Shown here one piece after another: positions 56,080-64,000 of a DNA stretch of 64,000 bases. Origin of the DNA: Ehretia macrophylla (lineage: Eukaryota > Streptophyta > Magnoliopsida > Boraginales > Ehretiaceae); the NCBI GenBank assembly GCA_037974665.1, contig CM075764.1, forward strand, positions 76,710,325 through 76,774,324, read 5' to 3'. Each line of letters begins with the position of its first letter. Positions within the stretch are counted from its first letter, which is position 1. A program made the position numbers and the translations under genes. The notes under the pieces are model-generated. The model worked only from the letters and a program-made list of their open reading frames with translations, did not search any database and was not told the origin of the DNA.

Positions 56080-57170
56080 TGTGACATCCAAGCCCGGGGC
56101 TAATTTTTTGAGGATTTTATCTTTGCGATTTTGCATTTTTCCGATGTTTATTAACTTATATTTAGTATTCTTTCATTGTTATTTCATGTATTGCATATCA
56201 GGAGTATTAGATATAAAAATATTTTGGATACCGTAGGAATAGTAACAAAAACAATGTTGTTTTGGGCTAGTTAGATTTTAATTAGCTTGTGGGCTTTGTT
56301 TTAGTTTTAATTGCATTTATTTCCTAAGGCCCAACTTATCCTAGGCTAATATACACATATATACTACTAATACACATACAATACATAACATAAAAGCAAC
56401 AAAAGAAAAACAAAAGAAGCTTGAGGCCAATGTCTAGGAGAAAAAGAAAGGAAAAAATTGTGAGCTAAGGCTTGTGAAAATTGTGCAATCCAAGCCTGTA
56501 TGAGGTGTTTGCTAGCCACACAACGTCATTTCCTTGCATCTACAACCTATCTTTGGTGAGGGATTTCATGATTTTTGCATTTTTCAAGCTTTTGCCAAGC
56601 TATGTAAATTATTGTTTTGTTGATATAAGTTGATATAATGCCTAAATATTGTATGTATTGGTGTTTATTGAGTATGGAGACATGTTCTATGGTGTGTATT
56701 ACTTTGAATGCTTAAATTTTGCAAATGACCTAAGGTTGAAGAAGATGAATAGTAATTTTTATGCTAGTTTGATGTTTTATGTTTATAAGCTTGTTTCTAT
56801 GTAGCCTAAGAGTACCATAAGTGTTATTGAACCTAGATTAATGCCCAAAATGGTTAGAATTAGCCTAGAACTTGGTAAATTGAACTTGAACATAAAGGGG
56901 TCATGTGTGTGTTTTGTTGACCGGGTGTGTTTAGGTGTATTGGTTGGTGTTAAATGTGTTAGGTAATGGTTATGGTGCGTTATGGCATTGTTTTAATGTG
57001 TAGTTTAGGGTGCTGTAGTGTAAAGTGACAAAGGGGATTTTGGGGGTTAAGAGGTAGTTGTAGTTCAACATAAGTTTTCTTAGCATTTAAAGGTGTCATA
57101 AAATATCTGCATAAGTATGGAATAGTTGGATTGTGAAGTATCTAGGGTTCAATTTTTTTCTAATTCAATT
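56080..57170 (+). repeat. 3' LTR of decayed Tekay-like element
   Basis: Begins TGTGACATCCAAGCCC directly after the polypurine tract. It contains leader-like A-rich sequence (56385-56470) and a donor-like TTTGGTGAGG at about 56550. It is unrelated by eye to the 2.4-kb T and U LTRs. The 3' end is not clear; the sequence grades into AT-rich DNA near 57170. End coordinate approximate. Confidence 0.6.
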
Positions 57171-57850
57171 TTTATATATATTTAATTAAGGTTTATTTAA
57201 TTAGATTTTTTTAGTATAAATAAAAAATAGGTAAAAATAAAGAGAAAAAAGAAAAAATACATATATAAATTATAAAACGTAGAGAGTATTAGGTTATATA
57301 ATAATAGTTTTATTTTTTATATTTTTTAAATTGTTATAGTTTAAAATGTTGTTTAGCCCAATAATTGTTATAGTTTGAAATGTTAAAAATCTATCCTATA
57401 ACCCATTAAAGGCATATCCACATATCTATCAATGTATCTATAATATCTATAAATAAACATACATATATATATATATAATAAATTAATAATCGGGTTTCGA
57501 GTTTCGGGTTTTGATTTTTTTTTTACGCCTAAAACCAAAACCTATCGGTTTATCTATCGGTTTCTACTTATGAAAACCAAAACCTATCGGTTTATCCAAC
57601 GGGTTTTGTTATTGGTTTTTTATCGGACAGTTACTCACCGGTTTCAGGTAGAGTGGATACCGGTTGTCATTCCTAGTAAAATCCATAATAATACTAATAT
57701 GGTTCTAATAATAATATTACTAATAGTAATATGTAATTATAGTAGTAATCCTAACAACAACCACAATACTAATAATACTATTAGTATTAAATGATAATAA
57801 TACTAATAATGATTTTCTCTAAACAAAATAATAATCATCATCATTATTGA
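57171..57850. repeat. AT-rich stretch with possible MITE-like repeats
   Basis: No gene. Two direct copies of AAAACCAAAACCTATCGG (57532 and 57573), a facing GGTTTT...ACCGG-rich segment up to 57665, then AAT/ATT-rich simple sequence to 57850. The ACC/GGT-rich pattern recalls hAT-type miniature elements, but I see no clean terminal repeats or target duplication. Confidence 0.3.
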
Positions 57851-58537
57851 TGTGACTGTATTTGTAGTACTCAAACCATTGTATTTGTACTGCATTTGCA
57901 TCTTAACTCTGGAATAAATGCAACACTTTGATACTTTCGATGCAATGTAGAAAAATACTGAAAAATAAAGAATCAGACCCCAAACGATCCAAATTGCAAG
58001 TCAAGAAGTTGAGAAGTTGGAAATTCGAGAATTGGTGGATGAGTAGAGCCCGTAGAAAAGAGATTTGGCCAAAGCTAACACTAAATCGGACTCAGAACAT
58101 TGACCTGGATGATCTCAAATAGTGACATTTGTCTGTTTTTGACGAATCATACCAGTTTTTCAAGTAGAAACGGCCTTCAGAGCAAAATGCAGAAGCCTGC
58201 GCGCAGCACGATTTTAGCCAAATTCTATCATTTGGAGGGTCAAAACAGTGAAAAATGCTCGAAAATACCTCGGTCAACGCCCTGATCAAAAGTCAACATA
58301 TGGCGCCAAAAAGTCAACATAAGGATGCTCGAGCGCCCTATGCCAGAAATTTCCATAACATTCTCGAAGAAACACGTGGCGCAAAATCAATTAATTATTG
58401 TTTTAATTAATTATTGTTTGTCTGTTTTAATTATTGTTTTAATTAATTATTTAGTTAATTTAATTAATTTTAATTTTAGTTTTAATTAATTAATTAGATT
58501 AATTTAGCAATAATTGTAGAATACAGGAGAAGTTCTA

Positions 58538-58631
58538 CCCGAATAGCTTTTAATAGAAAAGCTCTTATTCGGGGAAAATTCAACCCCAGTAGCTCTTATT
58601 CGGGGGGAAATTAGTTCCGCCCGAATAGCTA
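58538..58631. repeat. Cluster of four inverted-repeat arms
   Basis: Arms CCCGAATAGCTTTT (58538), AAAAGCTCTTATTCGGGG (58557), AGCTCTTATTCGGGGGG (58591) and CGCCCGAATAGCT (about 58619) alternate in direction, so two hairpins or one larger fold are possible. Confidence 0.75.
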
Positions 58632-58855
58632 TTTAGCGTCGGACCTCTATTCAAATTTCGAGAATCATAAATACAAAGTCGTCATATCGAGAGAGCCTTT
58701 CTTGCCTCTCTTATTTATACTATTTGTATTTAATATTATGTCTAAGTAGAGCTATTATCTAGGGGAGGATATTGTAAATGACGGTCTTTTTAGATATGGT
58801 CTCGGATTCAATTATTTATTTCAATTGCAATATATGGCTTGCTTTAATTCAGTAT

Positions 58856-58957
58856 CGTCTTTCATACATAATGCTTTTCAGTAAATGTTATGATTACTTT
58901 ACTTTTCGTCTTTCATACGTAATGCTTTTCAGTAGACATTATGATAGCTTTACTTTC
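58856..58957. repeat. 51-bp tandem duplication
   Basis: Two units beginning CGTCTTTCATAC with ATGCTTTTCAGTA in each, differing at a few positions, within the Athila-type LTR. Confidence 0.9.
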
Positions 58958-59553
58958 GTGCCATATATCCATGCTTTAATAGTGAATCAATAGCTTGACA
59001 ACCTTAGATTCCATGACTATAGGTTATACCATAGTTCTAGACTAGAAAGGAGATGTCGATTACTTAGTTGAAACAGACCTTTTATGCCAGGCTGCAAGGA
59101 TAGATCCATAGTACGGCTATATAACGGACTCGTAGATGGAACGGCACCTATAGTAGAGTTAATAATCGGGATTTTAATAGACTAAGTTAATTGACTAGGT
59201 TAATACTTGTAGCTTAACCCTTGCATAGGATTAGAGAACTAGAATGCCGAGCCTATATTGACTGCCTCTTTGCATATCCACCCCCTAGATTTCTCTCCCT
59301 CGTATTCCACTCTTACTTAGTTAGTTTAGTTTAGTTATAGTTTAGTTTACAAGCTACTCAAACTCTTTGCAAACTATCATTTACCACTTTAACACTTTCG
59401 CACTCTACTTCATTAACTAACTAACGAGCTTCCCTGTGGATATGATTCCGCACTCAAAGCACACTACACTACATGATTCATGCACTTGCGGGTTATTAAA
59501 ACTTGGTCATTTTGTAACTATTTATAACACACCATTTAATCGCATCAAGTTTT

Positions 59554-59571
59554 TGGTGCCGTTGCCAAGGA
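59554..59571 (+). other. Primer binding site of Athila-type element
   Basis: TGGTGCCGTTGCCAAGGA. The Athila-family consensus as I remember it (tRNA-Asp type) is TGGCGCCGTTGCCGGGGA, so three transitions are present. Confidence 0.7.
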
Positions 59572-59962
59572 AGCACGGTTTAGTTTAGTTTTTGAATTAT
59601 TTGTGAACTTGTTTTAAGTGTTGTACTTATTGTCTATATTGTTTATACTTATTTTAAATTATATAAATTTTATTACTACTTGTAAAGTATATATTGCATA
59701 TAGTTTATAAATTTTGTATATTGTTTGTATTATACTTGCACATAAACTGTTTATATTATGCTTTGTTAAAATAGTTTGTACATATACTTAAGTTATTTTT
59801 TCGTATTTACTTAAGTACTTAGTTTACTTTCTGTCTTTATTTAAAGTACGTAGTTTACTTTATGTATTTAGTTAATATACTTAGCATATTTTTTGTCTTT
59901 ACTTCTAGTACTTAGTTTACTCTCTGTAGTTACTTATTGCACTTAGCTATAGTATATTTTGC

Positions 59963-61659
59963 ATGCACTGGCGTCGTTCCTTAATTTCTGAACTCATCCC
60001 ATTTAATCCCGAGCCCCAGAAAACTCTACGAATGAGAGTCCATGTCCCGATGGTAGAGCAAGAAGGAAATGTACAAAACTTTCAACCTCTTCCGGTAGCT
60101 CAACCTATTAACCAACCCGTTGACCCACCAATGACTCTTCGTCAACATTTTTCTCCGGGTGATTACAATCTCGAGTTTTCCATAGCCCCACCGGCTCTTG
60201 GCAATGTTAACTTTGAGCTTAAAATATGGATTATTTTGAATCTGCCTTCCTTTTATTGGAAGAGCAACGAAAGCCCTCGCGCTCATATCATACAATTCTT
60301 AGAGGCATGTTCTATGCTTCACATCCCTAATGTGAGCCGTGAGATTATTCAATTGTGTCTGTTTTCATTTTCCTTAAAAGACAAAGCCAAATAGTGGCTA
60401 AATCATTTAGACGCAAAAGTTATTACATCTTGGGGAGAACTTATTCGGAAATTCTTACATAGGTTCTTTCCAATGGCCAAAACCACTACTTTGCGAACAT
60501 ACATCATATCATTCGTTCAGTCGGAATTAAAGCCTTTTCATGAAGGATGGGAAAGATTTATTGATCTTAAGAATCAGTGTCCTCACCATGGGTTTGCCCG
60601 TCACGAACTCTTGCATTATTTCTTTAAAGGTCTTACACATCAGCAGAAAATGATGGTAAATGCAATGAGCAATGAAGGTTTCTATAACCTCACAGCGGAT
60701 GAAGCTTGAAGTAGAATAGAGAATATAGTTGAAGACTCTCTTCAGAACACAGCTATAGATAGAGAAACTAAGAACACCCATAACCCCTAAAAGAGGGCAT
60801 TGTTCGAGGTCAACTCTGATTCCCATTTGAATGATAAAGTAGATGCCCTAGCCAAGCAAGTAGAAAAATTCATCTCTCTAGGGTCTACTTCTTCACAAGC
60901 TCCTCAAATCATAAAAATTTGTGTCGTATGTTCTGTAGTAGATCATTCTACTATGGAATGTCCAATCGGTTCACAATTTCCCGAATTCATGCAAGAACAA
61001 GTCTATGCCACTCAAGGATATACAAGAAATTATGATCCTTATTCTAACACATATAATCCTGGCTGGCGAGACAATCCCGCATTTTTATGGCGACAAAGGA
61101 ATCTAAAGCCTCAGTTTTCTCAACAACAATATCAAAAATAACAAGGAAACTTTGAGCCTCGTTTCCCTCAGCGGCCATATCAAAGGCCACAAAACTCTAA
61201 CCTCTCTGGTTTTTACCAAGTCCAGAAATAACTGTTCCGAACACAATAGAACAATTTCCCCGCTCTTCCTCCTGCACAGTTATTATCTGATGACAAGTTT
61301 GATAAACTCTTGCAATTAGTCCAAGTTCAGCAACAATCTATTGCTAAACTTGAAAGACAAATTGGGCAGCTGGCCCAAAATATAAGCAGGAGAGATGAGG
61401 GTAAACTCCTATCTGAAACCATGGAAAATCCACGAGGACAATGTAGTAATGCCCAAACTGAGACTGCCCAAGAACAAGCTAAGGCCGTGACTACCCTTAG
61501 GAGTGGGCAAGTGATAGACAATGAGGTTAAAAAGAAGAATAGGGATGTTCCTGAGGAGATAGAAGAACTTGAGATCGAGGATTTAAGTAATGATGTCGAT
61601 GACTCCCGCAGGAATGAAAACCCAACGGTAAAGCCAATAGTTGAACCCTTATCCTAAGC
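59963..61659 (+). pseudogene. gag: gag of Athila-type element
   Basis: One reading frame with several stops: TAG 60392, TGA 60707, TAA 60788, TAA 61139, and more near 61228. Seen in order: N-terminus with FNPEPQKTLRMR, retrotransposon gag domain (LFSFSLKDKAK*WLNHL, ELIRKFLHRFFPMAKT, CPHHGFARHELLHYFFKGLT), knuckle CVVCSVVDHSTMEC (60920-60960), Athila-typical PYSNTYNPGWRDNP, then IAKLERQIGQLAQNIS and TTLRSGQVID. The marker order is that of Athila/Tat gag. Inactive. Confidence 0.88.
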
Positions 61660-62316
61660 ACATTTCCCAACAGCTCTATCCCGGCCGAAGCCGAGTGTTG
61701 ATCCAAAACAGCTCAAGGTCTTAGAGCATCCGAAAGATATTAAGATCAATATGCCTTTAGTAGAGGTAATCTAACAAATCCCTGCCTATGACAAATTTTT
61801 GAAGGATTTGTGTGTGAAAAGAGACGAACCACTTCCATTCCTAAGAAGGTTTGACTCACTAGAAGGTTAGTAGCATCTGCACCAAAGGACTGCCTCGAAA
61901 GTGCAGTGACCCTGCAGCTTTCACCATTCCATGTTTAATTAATGACCAACGGGTAGAAAGCGCCTTGCTAGACTTTGGATCTAGTGTTAACCTAATCCCT
62001 TACACAGCTTACCAAAGGTTAGGTCTTGGTGTGTTAACACTAACAAATGTAACCCTTCAATTGGCAGACAGATCTGAGCGGAGACCTTGAGGTATTGTAG
62101 AGGATGTCCTCGTTAGAGTAGGAGAATTTATGTTCCCAGTGGATTTCATTGTGTTAGATATGGACTTAGGCCCTGACAACAAGAATACAACTCCCGTCTT
62201 ACTAGGCAAACCTTTCCTAGCAACAGTTGATGCTGTTATTTACTGTAGAACGGGAATGATAGAATTGACCTTTGGGAACATGAGAACTAAGTTCAGGGTT
62301 GCTAATGTAGCCAACA
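61660..62316 (+). pseudogene. Protease region of Athila-type element, cut by an LTR
   Basis: Frame-shifted protease: KDIKINMPLVEVI and YDKFLKDLCVKR, a decayed DFGSSVNL-like active site (61973-61996, where DLGASINL is usual), LQLADRSERRP, and the C-terminal block FMFPVDFIVLDMDLGPDN...VLLGKPFLATVDAVI (62130 on). It ends where a gypsy LTR starts at 62317, so RT and the rest are not in the window. Confidence 0.8.
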
Positions 62317-64000
62317 TGTCACGCCCCAACCCGACCTATAGAGGTTAGACTAGGAAGTGATCTAAATATTCAAGTTATTTCACGTACTTAATCGTTCATG
62401 AAGGTTTAACACTTATATTATAGCCTAAACTGCACAAATTATCCGAAAAAACTGGCAGCATAACGGTTGTAACTGGGCTTTTTAGTTTGACCTAATTTTC
62501 TAAAGGCCTCCAAACTTTCAATCTCAAATTCATTTCCAACTAAGATTACTATTTATCACCAGTCGAAACGCCTACTAGTTATCTCGAAGTCTCGTTTGAT
62601 TAACAACCTAGCATGATACTATGTCTCGTTTGTTTGTTAATCCTTGTTACAAAAGTATCTGTTGATCTTAGCCTACCAATGACTACTTGCTTAAGATTGG
62701 ATAGATTCATTTTCCTTAATCCTTTACCTGATACTTCATAAGCCTGTGATAGATACTAACCAGTAGCGATAGCAAAAACAACCATAAAAGTATCTAACTA
62801 GTTATGATCAGCACAAGCCAAAATTAGGCCCCAAATTACAACGGGGGTCATTTACAATACAATAACAAGCAACATAAGAAATAGTCTTCAAGCAACATAT
62901 CATTCACAAAATGGCCATATTCAAGTAAGGCACGTAGGGCAAGCAATCATTCCAAGGAGTCATCAATAGGCACGTTATCATCGGGTACCTGTTCCTGGTT
63001 TTCTTCACCTGAGATGATAAAAGATGGTGAGTCCTTATGAACTCAGTGAGGGGGCATGAGAAATACGTTTTGGATATCATTTACTAAGTCAAAACTGGTT
63101 CGTTCTACAAGGACAGTGAACTGCCAAAAACCTGCTTTATTTTCCCAGATTTTCCAGATTTGGACACCTTTCAATGTTTTGCCATTTTGGGGACCTTAGA
63201 ATCAAAATTGGCTTTGTCCTATTTCTGTAAAAAATGCTCAGAACTAGCAAAACTAGTCACCTACCAATTTTCACGCATTTTCAATATCATTTACCTGGTC
63301 AAAATCACTTTGATCCAACAAGTCAGAAGACTATCCTTTACACGATTTCATCTATCTTCACATTCTAGCCAAATATCTTGCCATGCATGTTTACAAAAGC
63401 TCATGTACACACATATATCACAAGTACAGAGGTAAAAATAGACATTTAAAGGCATGCATGTGGTTTTTGAAAGCTTTTCAAAAGAGTTTTAGCCCTCACC
63501 TTAGCAAGACAATAATGAAGATGCACAAAGCTCTTGATGGTGCACAAGATCGACTTTTCTTCTTGCTTAGCCGAGAGATAACTTGAGATTCTCTAATTCC
63601 TAGCTTAGTAACCATGTTCTTAGTATGTGCAAGTGGCTAGAACAAAAAGAAAATGAAATAGGAGCTATCAAACATACCTAAGCCGAAATGAAGGTTCTAT
63701 GAGCTTGCATGTGTGTCTTTTTGCATTCTAGGTTGCTTGGTCGAGCTTCCTAGTATATTGTATGTCTTGATGAACCTTAGGATGATGAGCTTAAGCTATG
63801 GAGACTAGAATTGCAGCCAAGGCCGAGAGAAAGAGAGAATGAATGAGAGAAAGAGAGAATGTGAGAAAGAAATGAAAGCTTTGAAGAGTTTTGATGCATG
63901 TGTCGGCTATGGCTTGCAAATTTCAGAATGTGTCTTCAAGAGCATAATTTGAATCATCTAAGCATGGGTGATTGAGTGGGCGGAGATTGTGGTGCCTTGG
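62317..64000 (-). repeat. Gypsy LTR (family V), incomplete at window end
   Basis: Starts TGTCACGCCCCAACCCGACC, so its minus-strand end is GGTCGGGTTGGGGCGTGACA, like the T and U families, but the body differs. On the minus strand it has AAG/GTGAGGG donor-like (about 63495), CACTGAGTTCATAAGGACTCACC at 63029-63051, ATCTCAG/GTGAAG acceptor-like (63009), and a short frame ending VPDDNVPIDDSLE at 62947. An imperfect purine-rich tandem GAGAGAAAGAGAGAATG lies at 63826-63862. It inserts after CCAACA of the Athila protease; the far end and target duplication are outside the window. Confidence 0.75.

Larger units (their letters stand above)
57851..59547 (+). repeat. 5' LTR of Athila-type element
   Basis: The LTR end CGCATCA at 59547 is well placed, 6 nt before the primer site. 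The start is approximate; no TG end with a target duplication could be fixed. It contains a cluster of CCGAATAGCT / AGCTCTTATTCGG inverted repeats (58538-58631) and a 51-bp tandem duplication (58856-58957). No gene recognised. Confidence 0.55.

Overview
The window is plant nuclear DNA built almost entirely from LTR retrotransposons inserted into one another. I recognise no host gene, tRNA, rRNA or CRISPR array. The plant call rests on Tekay/Del-type chromovirus, Athila-type and Ty1/copia elements, initiator-Met tRNA primer sites, and many C-to-T type stop codons of the kind expected in methylated, silenced repeats. The species cannot be named from this sequence. The setting looks like gene-poor heterochromatin.

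Layout. (1) 1-35884 is a minus-strand tandem array of one Ty1/copia family: unit A (1-2849, cut by the window edge), unit B (9212-16107) and unit C (17655-24556). Neighbouring units share single LTRs (A/B 2850-4260 plus 9088-9211; B/C 16108-17654; C 24557-25646 plus 35533-35884). Each unit has gag and pol. B and C, which reach far enough, also carry a third ORF downstream of pol resembling the domain called putative plant transposon protein. The array was later hit three times: by a solo gypsy LTR (4261-9082, TSD AGATC), by a second solo LTR inside the first (6229-8618, TSD CTACG), and by a young, nearly intact Tekay-type element (25647-35527, TSD GTGTT). (2) 35885-48758 is a second, plus-strand copia element. 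Its 5' LTR is truncated and its pol badly decayed, and an older LTR-like sequence seems to be embedded in it. (3) 48759-about 57170 is a decayed Tekay-like element with a different LTR; its gag is split by a third solo LTR (49973-52508, TSD AGGAC). (4) About 57850-62316 is an Athila-type element (LTR, primer site, gag, protease), cut by another gypsy LTR that starts at 62317 and runs off the window.

How the parts act. The only element that looks recently mobile is the 9.9-kb Tekay element: its two 2443-bp LTRs showed one difference on reading, and its 1608-codon gag-pol frame has a single amber codon. Every other coding region carries several stops or frameshifts.

The most unusual signals are: (a) a 33-37 residue micro-ORF conserved in the long gypsy LTRs, whose two T-family versions differ in the conserved core only by synonymous changes plus an in-frame 9-nt insertion; (b) a CpG-rich, palindrome-bearing two-unit module present upstream of the LTR TATA box and again between pol and the third ORF of the copia array; (c) the same gag codon being a stop in all three array units.
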